Assembly (NCBI GenBank): GCA_963664945.1
Contig: OY761822.1
Span: 4,278,001 to 4,342,000, forward strand
Direction of reading: 5' to 3'
DNA from: UBA6522 sp963664945
Lineage (GTDB): Bacteria; Pseudomonadota; Gammaproteobacteria; Steroidobacterales; Rariloculaceae
DNA length: 64,000 nt
A model generated the notes under the pieces. The model was not told the origin of the DNA. It saw only the letters and a program-made list of their open reading frames with translations, and searched no databases. How positions within the stretch are numbered: position 1 is the first letter of the stretch; every line of letters starts with the position of its first letter. Positions 41,431 to 50,400 of this stretch are shown here, piece after piece. A program made the translations under genes and the position numbers.

Positions 41431-42711
41431 ATGATGGTCAAGAGCAGAGCGTTAGTTGTCGTCGCAGGCCTGTGCGGTATCGTGACATATGCCGCTGAAG
41501 CGCAGGTGGTGGAGGGCCAGGCTGTCGACGCTGAAGGCGCGCCCCAGTACCGCGTTGATCCGTTCTGGCCCAAGCCGCTGCCGAACCAGTGGAGCATGCA
41601 GCAGGTCACGGGCATGCACGTCGACCACATGGACCATATCTGGTTCATAAACCGGGGAAGAGCCGCCCTGCCGATCGAACTGGCGGCGGAACTCGGACCG
41701 GGAGCGGCGCTCTGCTGCGTGCGCGGGCCGGAAATAATCGAGCTCGATCAGGAGGGCAACGTCCTCACTGCCTGGGGAGGCCCTGGATATCATCCGCTGT
41801 GGCCAACGTACCTGCAGACCGTCATTGCCGACAGTAACGGGTTCGTCTGGATTGCGGGCGAGGCGGCGCAGGACAGTATCCTGAAGTTCACGCGCGACGG
41901 CGAGTTTGTCTGGGACTTTGGTCGCAGGCCGCCAAGACTTGGCACCGATGCCGACAACCGGACGTCCCGGACGCCTGAGAACAACCAGGACGTTGACACG
42001 ATAGTAAACGTGGGGCGCTTTCAACTCGACGAGGTCGCCGACGAGATCTACATCATCGACCAGAAGCGCGTCACTGTCTACGACGCCTCGACTGGTGAAT
42101 TCAAACGGGGCTGGGGCGGGCACGGGATGCCGTTGAGCGAGATCTCGAACGAACCGATTTCCGGTTACACATGGACGGGAGAACCACCGCCCGAGGAGAG
42201 GAATTTCGCTCCGACGCTGCACTTTATCGAGATCTCAACAGACCGTCGCGTCTACGTTGGAGAGCGTGGCCAGAACCGGATTCAGGTGTTCACCACGGAA
42301 GGGGAGTGGTTACAGGACATTCATGTCTCGCCAAACACGCCTGCGCAACGCGGCCGATGCGCGGGTCTGCGCGAAAATCCCGCCTCTCCCATGCCTGTCG
42401 GAACCTTCTACTCCTCGATCTGCGGCAGCATGTACAAGATGGTTATTTCCAGGGATACGGGACAGAAGTACCTGTTCGTCGCAGATGCGCATAACGACGT
42501 CGTATGGACGGTCGATCGGCAGAGCGGCGAAACACTTGGGTATTTCGGCGGAAACGGTCGACTCGCCGGTCAGTTGCACTTTCCCAATGCGATCGGTATC
42601 GATACGCGCGGGAACGTCTTTGTCGGCGAAGTCGATACTGCCAAGCGGATTCAGAAGTTTGCCCCGGTCATGACGGATGGTCGCTCTCTGCCAGACGGGG
42701 ACATTCGTTAA
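41431..42711 (+). CDS. Secreted NHL / six-bladed beta-propeller protein
   Basis: 426 residues from the ATG at 41431, just after GGAAGGAG. Signal peptide ALVVVAGLCGIVTYAAEAQ. Blades show the NHL rhythm: MHVDHMDHIWFINRG, VIADSNGFVWIAGEAAQDSI, DEVADEIYIIDQKRVTVYDA, ISTDRRVYVGERGQNRIQVF, FPNAIGIDTRGNVFVGEVDT. Two Cys (GAALCCVRG) and another pair late in the chain could form disulfides in the periplasm. The C-terminus is almost the same as that of the remnant at 7879-8115. Role unknown; such proteins may be lyases, lactonases or scaffolds. Confidence 0.8.
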   Translation: MMVKSRALVVVAGLCGIVTYAAEAQVVEGQAVDAEGAPQYRVDPFWPKPLPNQWSMQQVTGMHVDHMDHIWFINRGRAALPIELAAELGPGAALCCVRGPEIIELDQEGNVLTAWGGPGYHPLWPTYLQTVIADSNGFVWIAGEAAQDSILKFTRDGEFVWDFGRRPPRLGTDADNRTSRTPENNQDVDTIVNVGRFQLDEVADEIYIIDQKRVTVYDASTGEFKRGWGGHGMPLSEISNEPISGYTWTGEPPPEERNFAPTLHFIEISTDRRVYVGERGQNRIQVFTTEGEWLQDIHVSPNTPAQRGRCAGLRENPASPMPVGTFYSSICGSMYKMVISRDTGQKYLFVADAHNDVVWTVDRQSGETLGYFGGNGRLAGQLHFPNAIGIDTRGNVFVGEVDTAKRIQKFAPVMTDGRSLPDGDIR

Positions 42712-42880
42712 CGGTCAAGGACGGTACCTGGAGCCGCCGCCGAGCACTTGAGCTGAGCTGGGCCAGTTCTGCCTGAGTACGAGCGGCAAAAAAACTAATG
42801 ACTACTACAGTGGCCGCGGCCGTCTCGATGCTTCGGCGCCTGATGTTGCCACCAGAAAAAGTCGGGCCGTGATTTCTCCC

Positions 42881-44346
42881 CTACTCGACGATATATGAGT
42901 AGTCCACGCTCCCGTGCCGGCGCCCTTCGGTCTCGTGCTCCGGCAGATAGGACCGGATGTAGTCTACCTGAACGTTCTCGGACGATACGGTGACATGGAG
43001 AAATCCGGAATTTTCCAGGATATCTCCTGACAGGTAGGCATCCCGATTGAATGCCCTGTAGGTGTCATCGGCAGGATTAGGCATGGACTGATAGACGATG
43101 CCATCGAGCTCCTGGTGCGCGAACAGATGTAGGGGGTCGATGCCGTGGGAAAGGTCGTATCGGGGTGCAGACCGATGGTCTCGATTACCAGGGTGTCGCC
43201 TTCCCACCTGCCGACGGAGGTACCGCCATTGGAGGGTTCGGGATTCTCGCGTAGAGGACGGCCGTCGATGGGAATGCGTCGCAGCAGTCCGTCTCCGTTG
43301 GTAATGGTAAGCCGCTGCGGCATCAACAGGAACTCGACGTCGTTGGTCCTCCCACCATTGATTCCGCCGTTGAAACGGGTGGGAACACAGTACACCCCCG
43401 TACCACCGGGATTCGCGCCGGGCACACGGGACGCCACTATGATCCGCCTGGCTTCGGGCTGATACGCGTCCGGGTTCGCAACCACCGCAAACAGCCCATC
43501 GCCAGTTCTGAACCCCGCCTGCGATGCGGCGGCCACCGCCTCAACCCCCCCTTCCATCTCCCACCATCCGCTCCAGTCCGGCAACTCGCTCCAGTCCCGA
43601 ATCTGCTGCGCCGATGCGGCAGCCGGATCGTCGGTGGCCAGGTTATCGGCGCTCTGTCCGCAGGCGGCCAACAGCACCACCTCGAACACCGACGCACCCA
43701 CCAACCAGCGAACCGGCCGATCGCCCGGCGACAACCAGCGAATGTCGATGTACTTCTCCTCGTTGGTCCGCGGCCCGGCCATGGTGCTCACGTTGATCAG
43801 CGAGACCGAGGACATCCCCATCATGGTCACGACCGCGACCTCCGCCGGCAGGTCCGTTTGATCGTTGTCGAACCAGCGTCGCGAGGTCTCTTCCTGATAC
43901 GACGTCAGCACCGGCATGCCGTCGATGAACACGCTCACCTTCTGGCGCAACGGGTTCTGATTCTGCGCCTGCACGCCGCGAACGCCCGGCCGGGCTCCGT
44001 TGCGGTCACGCTCCTCGCCGTAATTGATGCCGGGGGTGAGCTGGAAAAGATCGTATTGATCGCGAATGCCGGACTCGTTGATGAAATCGCTGGAGACCAC
44101 GGAGATGGAAACCGGCACGTCCTTGAGCGACTCCTCACGCTTGCGGGCCGTGACCACGACTTCCTCCAGCACATTGCCAAGCGCGTCGTCTCCCTCCTGG
44201 GCGTGTGCCGGTCCCGCCGGGGTAACGGCCAGGCTGAACGCGAGCGCCAGTCCGAACGCTGTCGAATGGGCGAAAGCCCTGGTGCAAAGTAGTTCTGCTT
44301 GATTCCGACCATCAAAGTCTTCCCATTTCCGCGTTGGTCCGGTCAA
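42881..44346 (-). pseudogene. Four-part chimeric pseudogene (TonB plug, TonB barrel, lipoprotein, metallophosphatase end)
   Basis: Read 5' to 3' on the minus strand. (1) To about 43908: signal peptide and plug of a TonB receptor (EEVVVTARKREESLKDVPVS, QKVSVFIDGMPV). (2) About 43908-43683: a barrel piece (RRWFDNDQTDLPAEVA, KYIDIRWLSPGDRPVRWLVG) joined in frame without the rest of the plug. (3) About 43683-43158: a lipoprotein body starting at its lipobox (VVLLAACGQSADN), with GTSVGRWEGDTLVIETIGL. (4) After a frame change near 43150: the C-terminus of a metallophosphoesterase (ELDGIVYQSMPNPADDTYRA, GFLHVTVSSENVQVDYIRS) ending at 42881. No single family contains this order; it records at least three deletions. 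Confidence 0.65.
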
Positions 44347-44429
44347 TTATGCCAACCTGCCTGCCATGTTCAGCCTGGGTTGACCCGGCCAGCCTGAATT
44401 CCTGTATCGTCAGCAACGCATGCACCGGA

Positions 44430-45230
44430 CTAGTCCAGATAGCCCAGGTATCGAATGAATTCCACCAGCCGCTCGCTGACGGCCGACCTGGCGCCTTCCT
44501 CCTGGAATCCGTGCCCTGCGCCCTCCACCATATGGATTGCTGAATCCACGCCGGCGGCTACCAGCGCATCGTGATACGCCATCGAGTCGGCAGGCGGTAC
44601 AACCGTGTCGGCGGTGCCCTGGATAATCAGGGTTGGCGGAACATCGCGGCCGATATTCTCCCTGGGTTCATAGTCGGCAATGTCGGCCGATGGAGGAAGA
44701 TAGTCGCCGGCCGTGTCGCCGGTAGCGGCATAGGGAGCCAGCAACGCGAGCGCATTCGGCCGCGGGCTCGCCTGCGTATAGGCGTCGGCGTCATCGAGAG
44801 CGGTCAGTATTGCCGTGGAGGCGGCCAGGTGCCCTCCGGCGGAATGGCCAAGGGCGATAATCCTGCCTGAATGGATCCCCAGCCGTCGCGCCCTTTCCCG
44901 GGTCCAGCGAACCGCCGACGCCGCATCGGCGATGATCTCATCCAGTGTCGCAACCTCGGTGAAACGATACTCGGGCGCGAGGGTCACGATCCCATGCTCG
45001 GCAAGCACTTCGGCATAGGGAAAAGCGGTGTCCGGAGACCCGCGCCGCCAACCCCCGCCGTGGAAATAGACCACTGCAGGCGCGCGGGCGTTCTGTGAAT
45101 GACCGTCCGGGCTCACGATGTGAATCTGAAGATTCCGTTCGCCGACGATTCGGTAGGTTTGCACGGAGTGCTCGGCGGCGCCGGCAGCGGGCGCGAGAAG
45201 AAAAAACAGCAGTCCGATCGCTGATCTCAA
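44430..45230 (-). CDS. Secreted alpha/beta hydrolase (esterase/lipase, HSL-type)
   Basis: 266 residues with a signal peptide (IGLLFFLLAPAAGAAEH). Oxyanion motif HGGGW, nucleophile elbow GHSAGG (Ser), acid Asp in QGTADTVVPPADS and catalytic His in GAGHGF are all in the right order. The family hydrolyses short-chain esters. It runs on the same strand as, and upstream of, the chimeric pseudogene (about 85 bases). The intergenic sequence behind it leads to the IS element. Confidence 0.88.
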   Translation of the reverse strand: MRSAIGLLFFLLAPAAGAAEHSVQTYRIVGERNLQIHIVSPDGHSQNARAPAVVYFHGGGWRRGSPDTAFPYAEVLAEHGIVTLAPEYRFTEVATLDEIIADAASAVRWTRERARRLGIHSGRIIALGHSAGGHLAASTAILTALDDADAYTQASPRPNALALLAPYAATGDTAGDYLPPSADIADYEPRENIGRDVPPTLIIQGTADTVVPPADSMAYHDALVAAGVDSAIHMVEGAGHGFQEEGARSAVSERLVEFIRYLGYLD

Positions 45231-45684
45231 TTGGGATCCCCCAGCATTAAGTCACGTCGGATTATCCTAACCCCGCGCGGAAAGCCGACTACGTGCATAA
45301 CGAAATTGAATGGGGTCAATACCACAACGCATGAGATGGCTTGCCACCACGGTCGTTGACCAGTCTAATCCAATACCGACATGAGCCTGAACGGGGAGGT
45401 TGACTTGAGGTGTAGGCGGAGTCGGGATCGGTATTGAAAGTACCTCTATCCTGGGGCACGGACGGTCTCGATACAAGCCTTGGCCCAGGGCTTTTTCTTC
45501 ATGTAATGCAATCCTGTGATGGGTCCTGTGGTGTTCGTGGGCGAGAGGCCCGCGAGTGGGGTCAGGCGGTGGTCAACGCGGATGCGTTGTCCACGGGCTG
45601 TCCCCACGTCCCGCAGGGCGCGGGCCGGTCCGAAGGACTCGTCCACAACTCCACAGGACGGCGCCGAGGTGGCGCGGCACCCGT

Positions 45685-46721
45685 TCAGGCCGCGGCGTTG
45701 TCGTGTTCGTCGATGAAGCGGTGGAAGTTCAGAAACGGCGAGAGCCAGTCCCGGTTGAAGGCGTTGACCGCTTCCGCCAGATGCGCCGGGATGTGGCTGT
45801 AGCCGAGCCACTTGCGGATGACCGCGGCGTTCTTGCCCTCCACCAGCGCGTTGTCGTTCGTGCGCCGGGCGCGGGACCTGGTGAACTCCCCACGTGCAGC
45901 TTGTTCAGCAGGGCCGCCACCCGGTGGTTGATGTACTCCGAGCCGTTGTCGGCGTGGAAGCCCTTGACTTCAAAGGGAAACGCCCCGATCAGCGACTCCA
46001 GCACCGGGACCGGGAAGGCTTCGGAGATCGCCTGCACCGTGCCCACGTGCTGGAACTGGGTGACCTCGTCCACCACGTTGATGTGATACACCCCCTTGAC
46101 CCCGTCCTCATCGCCCTGGTGCACCGTGTCCACGCGCAGGTACCCCGGCCGGCCCCTTGGGGTGGGCCTCCGGCGCACCCCGATGCGCACCGCGCTCGGG
46201 CGCGTACGCCGCCAGACCCGGCGCCGGTTGCGGTAGGTCCTGGACTTGCGCAGGTTGTACAAGTGCCCGTTGGACAGCCCCGCCAGGCGCTCGAAACGGG
46301 CGTCGCCGAACTCATGGTATTGGCGGCTCATCACCTTGCGGGTGGCCGCCCCGGACATCTGCCCCAGGTCCTCGTCCACCTCCGCCAGCAGCCGGATGTC
46401 CGAGCGCGTGTAGCGGCGCACAAACGGCACCGCCGGTGCCCGACCGCGCCGATCCTCCACCCGCCCGGTGCGCCGATGCCGCCCGATCAGGCGCGTGAGC
46501 TGTGCCCTTGACAGCCCCGTCACCTTGCCCAGATACCGCCTCACCAGACCCTTGTCCGGCTTGCCCAGGCGGTGATACCCCAACTTCACCAGCGTGCGCC
46601 GAACCAGATCGTAGACGCCCTCGCGGTCGCCCTCGACAAAATCCACCGCCTCGCTGCCCTCGAGAAAGGCCCGGACCTGCTCCAGGCTCCGGACCCGCTG
46701 CGTCTGTAGCGTCACAATCAT
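45685..46721 (-). pseudogene. IS481-type DDE transposase with frameshift and shortened C-terminus
   Basis: The frame from 46721 has an N-terminal HTH region (KVTGLSRAQLTRLIGRHRRT), then the rve integrase core: YLRVDTVHQGDEDGVKG (first Asp) and KGFHADNGSEYINHRVAALL (second Asp). After LLNKLHVG the frame goes wrong at a G-run near 45890; restoring one G continues FTRSRARRTNDNALVEGKNA (catalytic Glu) and YSHIPAHLAEAVNAFNRDWL, then FLNFHRFIDEHDNAAA and a stop at 45685. Relatives continue for about 80-100 more residues after FLNFHRP. So there are two lesions: a one-base deletion and a truncated end. Confidence 0.8.
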
Positions 46722-46748
46722 CCTCCGATGATCCCAGACGCCGACCTA

Positions 46749-46803
46749 CAGGCTCATGTCTCGTTGGATTTACGCCCCCCCTTCAGGCTCATGTCTCGTT
46801 GGA
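46749..46803. repeat. Duplicated right end of the insertion sequence
   Basis: caggctcatgtctcgttgga occurs at 46749-46768 and again at 46784-46803 (35-base period). A similar sequence in inverse orientation lies at the left end (45369-45390). Two right ends could let a transposase choose between two element lengths, or could be the leftover of a second, deleted copy. Confidence 0.75.
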
Positions 46804-46827
46804 CAAGGCTGCTTCTTGGGCTATACT
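46800..46827 (+). promoter_or_regulatory. Hybrid promoter with -35 supplied by the IS end
   Basis: TGGACA (46800-46805) overlaps the last bases of the IS right end; TATACT (46822-46827) follows after 16 bases. The next ATG (46835) is only seven bases past the -10, so a transcript from here would be leaderless or nearly so. Pattern-based, not tested. Confidence 0.45.
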
Positions 46828-46834
46828 GCCGTTC

Positions 46835-47248
46835 ATGGTCGCCGCATTTGACACATTGAGCGCCGCGAAGGCGTTGCGGGGCGAGCTGGCGGGGTCGCGG
46901 TCCGGGCTTGACGCGCAGCAGGCTGACTTGGGCGGGCTGCGCGCCGAGGTGCGCGCGATCAAGTGGGTACAGGGTTTGATGGGTTACATGAGGCAAGTCG
47001 TGAGCCTTTCAAAGTTTGGCAGACGGGGCTTGGAAGAATCTTCGTCGCAGGTCAGTCTTGACATGCGGGCCCGAATCTGCGTCTACAATTGCCGAGCCGA
47101 GCCGAGCCGAGCCGAGCCGAGCCGAGCCGAGCCGAGCCGAGCCGAGCCGAGCCGAGCCGAGCCGAGCCGAGCCGAGCCGAGCCGAGCCGAGCCGAGCCGA
47201 GCCGAGCCGAGCCGGCGTGACGGCGCGGTGCCCATCCTCATGGCCTGA
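46835..47248 (+). CDS. Short DUF1640-like coiled-coil protein ending in a repeat-encoded tail
   Basis: 137 residues. The first 70 (VAAFDTLSAAKALRGELAG, LRAEVRAIKWVQGLMGYM, VVSLSKF) follow the pattern of small DUF1640/CCDC90-type proteins: an amphipathic start, a coiled coil, then a membrane-facing helix. From residue 88 the frame runs through the (GCCGA)24 tract and encodes about eight AEPSR pentapeptides, ending RRDGAVPILMA. Changing the repeat number by anything other than a multiple of three would alter this tail. It may be real or a chance frame; the N-terminal resemblance favours real. Confidence 0.5.
   Translation: MVAAFDTLSAAKALRGELAGSRSGLDAQQADLGGLRAEVRAIKWVQGLMGYMRQVVSLSKFGRRGLEESSSQVSLDMRARICVYNCRAEPSRAEPSRAEPSRAEPSRAEPSRAEPSRAEPSRAEPSRRDGAVPILMA
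47058..47089 (+). promoter_or_regulatory. Promoter-like elements directly before the pentanucleotide tract
   Basis: TTGACA (47058-47063) is a consensus -35 and TACAAT (47084-47089) a good -10, but the spacer is 20 bases, longer than the usual 16-18. The repeat tract begins two bases after the -10, so transcription would start inside the repeats. The tract length would then set the leader length of the mRNA for the secreted protein starting at 47436. Confidence 0.4.
47091..47214 (+). repeat. Pentanucleotide microsatellite (GCCGA)24
   Basis: 24 perfect copies of gccga (47091-47210) followed by a partial copy (gccg). No interruptions are visible. It lies inside the tail of the DUF1640-like frame and 222 bases before the start of the 1105-residue secreted protein. 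Perfect simple-sequence tracts of this size are hot spots for slipped-strand mispairing. Confidence 0.97.
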
Positions 47249-47435
47249 GCCTGCCCGCGGACGATCCCGTCCGCCAGCCGATGATCGATTTCCTCCCGCT
47301 GCGGGGCGTCCTGTCGCTGCGGCGGGCAAGCCCCCTGTTACTTCTAAGAACCACAATACGACAACGAGCGCCACGGGCGAGCGCAAACCTTCATTGCGCC
47401 CGTCGCACGCCCCCCGGAACCCAGGAGTCTCAATC

Positions 47436-50400
47436 ATGAACGTTCGAAAGTCTTTCACCGCCGCGTTGGCGTTTGTATTCCTGGGGTGCTCCGACGCGCA
47501 CGCGGAGCAATACACCGTTCCGTTGTTCCTGGCGCCGGGCGTTTCGGGCGATCCGCAAGGCGTGCTTCGGATCGTCAACGACACCGGGGAAGCGGCCACG
47601 GTGGAGATTTTCGCCATTGCCGACGACGGCGCGCGCGCCGGTCCGGCGACGATCGCACTGGGCGCGTCCGCGGTGGCGGAGTTCGACGCCACGGAGCTTC
47701 AGTCCGCCAACGCGGCCAAGGGGTTGAGCGGCGGGCTCGGGAAATTCTCCGGCGACGTGCGGTTGTCGATCGACTCGGACGTGCCGGTCGTGCCGCTGGC
47801 GTTCGTGCGGGCGTCCGGCGGCGCGTTGAGCGCGATGCACGACACGGTACGGGCCGCCTCGACCGAGGCGGGAACGTACCGCTACGAAGTGCCGATCTTC
47901 AATCTCTCCACGGCCGTGGCGCAGGTCAGCCGGTTGCGGCTGATCAATCCGGGCGACACACCGGCGGCAGTCACGATCGAGGGGCGCGATGACGGCGCCT
48001 CCGCGGGGACGGGATCGGTTCGGCTCTCGCTGCCCGCCGGCGGGGCGCGGACCCTGACGGCGCAGCAACTCGAAGCGGGCGGCACGGGTCTGACGGGGCG
48101 GCTGGGCGCGGGCCTGGGCCGGTGGCGCCTGACGGTGTCCTCGGATCGGCCCCTTGAGGTGGCGAATGTCGTCGTGTCCTCGACCGGCCGCTGGAACAAC
48201 CTCTCCACGACCGCCGTGCGGGGTGCGGCGCCGGCGGGTCTGGCCGGCTTCAACGATCGCTTCGTCGGCGAAAGCATGGTTCTGGAAGTGGAGGGTGGGC
48301 GCTTCGCCCTGATGTTCATGGAAAACGGCCGGGTCTCCGAAACCGTGCAGACCGACGGGATGGTCGTCACGGGCGAGGGCGGCTACGACTATGTCGGGGT
48401 CGGGCCGGACGCGGGCCGCTTGACAGTGGATTACGACGACGGCGAGCAGTGCCGGTCGAATCTGTATTTCTCATCCCGTATGGGAGGCTGGTTCGCTTCG
48501 AGTTGCACGGGCGGCGCGGCCTCGGACGAAACCCGCTCGGGCGGGAATTGGTATGCCGGCGAAGAGGAGGACGGCGGCGACGATCATGGCGACGGGTTCG
48601 ACACGGCGACGGGCGTTTCGGTTCCATCGACCACGCCGGGGGAACTGGAGGAAGGCAAGGAAGACGGCGACCGGGACTACTTCCGCGTGGTCGTTGCGTC
48701 GGCTACGACACTGACGGTGGAGACAACGGGCAGGACCGACACCTATGGAACGCTGTTCGACGGCAGCCGCACGCAGTTGACGACGAACGACGACGGCGGG
48801 CCGGGCAGCAACTTCCGGATCGAGAGGCAGGTGCAGGCGGGCACTTACTACGTCGAGGTGAGGGGCTATCGACCCACGAGGACGGGCTCGTACGAACTGC
48901 GCGTGTCCGTAACGGGAGGCGGCGGCGTAACGCCGCCGACCGGCGACAACATCTGCCGGGACGGCCTGACGTTGCGTGAGGGGGAGACCTGCCGGGGCGA
49001 TGGCGACTTCATCACAGGTTCCATCACACTCAGCGGCGGGTGTCTCACGGGAACGTTTACCATCGGAGCCCTCAGAAACATCGGCGGGCGGTTGTGTGGC
49101 GCTGTCAATCGGTTCGGCGACAGTCAAATCAGCAGAAACGCCGACGGGAGCTACACGTTTAGCCTGCCGGGCGGCGGTGGCGGAACGGGCGGCGGTGGCG
49201 GAACGGGCGGCGGTGGCGGAACCGCCCGAGCAGGAGAGTGTGTGGAGGGTAACACATACGGGCCGGGGGAAGGTTGCGACTTTTACGCCACGGACGGTAG
49301 CAGTTCAAATGAGCGTTTTTCGGTCCTAAGCGACGGGCGGGCAAGGATTCGCAACATTACTGTCGGGGGCCGCTGGACCAACAGGGGCGGCAGAATCGGC
49401 GGAGTCCCATATGACTTTGTGTTGAGCCCTCAAGGGGGAGGCGTCTGGAAGGTCGACGAATACAGACCCGGAGATGGCGGCGGCGCCGCGCCGAGCAGCC
49501 CAAGGAATACCAGCGCAAACTGGGAAGGGTCGAACGTTAGAGTAAGTTGGGATGCGTCGACCGGTGCGACGCATTATGAGGTCTGGCGGTGCGACACGAG
49601 AGCGGGACCCCTTGAATGCGAGGACGGAATATCTTTCGATCGGACGAACTGGACAAATTTGGCCAGAAACGTAACGGCTACCAGCTACGTTGACAGGAGT
49701 CCGCCAACCTCCACTTCAGCTTCAGCCTTCAAGATCCGTTACGTGGTTCAGGCATGCAACAGTTCGGGATGTTCCGGGATTATTGACGATAGCAATCCGG
49801 GCGGCGGTAGTGGAACGGGTGCCCCCGACCTGACGGTGGAGTCCGTCTCGGCCAGCGACAGCAGCCCGGACACGGGCGCCTCCTTCACGCTTCGCGCGAC
49901 GGTTCGAAACAACGGCGACTCAAGCGCTGCCGCCACGACGCTGCGTTACTACCGCTCCACCGATTCGACAATCTCCCGGAGCGACACGCAGGTCGGCACG
50001 GACAGCGTGAGCGGCCTGTCGGCGTCACGCACGAGCTCGGAGAGCATACGGCTGACTGCGCCCTCCTCCGCAGGCACCTACTACTACGGCGCTTGCGTGG
50101 ATTCGGTCGCGGGCGAATCCGACACGGACAACAACTGTTCGGGAGGCGTGCGCGTCACCGTCAGCGGAACGACCGCGCCGGACCTGACGGTGGAGTCCGT
50201 CTCGGCCAGCGACAGCAGCCCGGACACGGGCGCCTCCTTTACGCTTCGCGCGACGGTTCGAAACAACGGCGACTCAAGCGCTGCCGCCACGACGCTGCGT
50301 TACTACCGCTCCACCGATTCGACAATCTCCCGGAGCGACACGCAGGTCGGCACGGACAGCGTGAGCGGCCTGTCGGCGTCACGCACGAGCTCGGAGAGCA

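Larger units (their letters stand above)
45369..46803 (-). mobile_element. Degenerate IS481-type insertion sequence, about 1.4 kb
   Basis: Left end 45369-45396 (tccaataccgacatgagcct...) and right end 46776-46803 are inverted copies: both contain gacatgagcctgaa followed after one base by gggg when read outward-in. The transposase fills 45685-46721 on the minus strand. About 300 bases between its stop and the left end are non-coding. The right end exists twice (46749-46768 and 46784-46803). The transposase is frameshifted and shortened, so the element should be immobile. Confidence 0.7.

Noticed and set aside
46502..46834. Upstream extension of the coiled-coil frame into the IS element
   Set aside because: The upstream part is the antisense of the transposase N-terminus (Pro/Arg-rich) and has no ribosome site. 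The ATG at 46835 begins the recognisable segment.
47091..47214. The repeat tract as a CRISPR array
   Set aside because: The repeats are 5-base units with no spacers; it is a microsatellite.
47016..47435. N-terminal extension of the secreted protein back through the pentanucleotide repeats
   Set aside because: The frame is open, but the ATG at 47436 has a good ribosome site and begins a signal peptide. An upstream start would bury that signal behind 140 residues of repeat-encoded sequence. Kept only as a finding about repeat phase.
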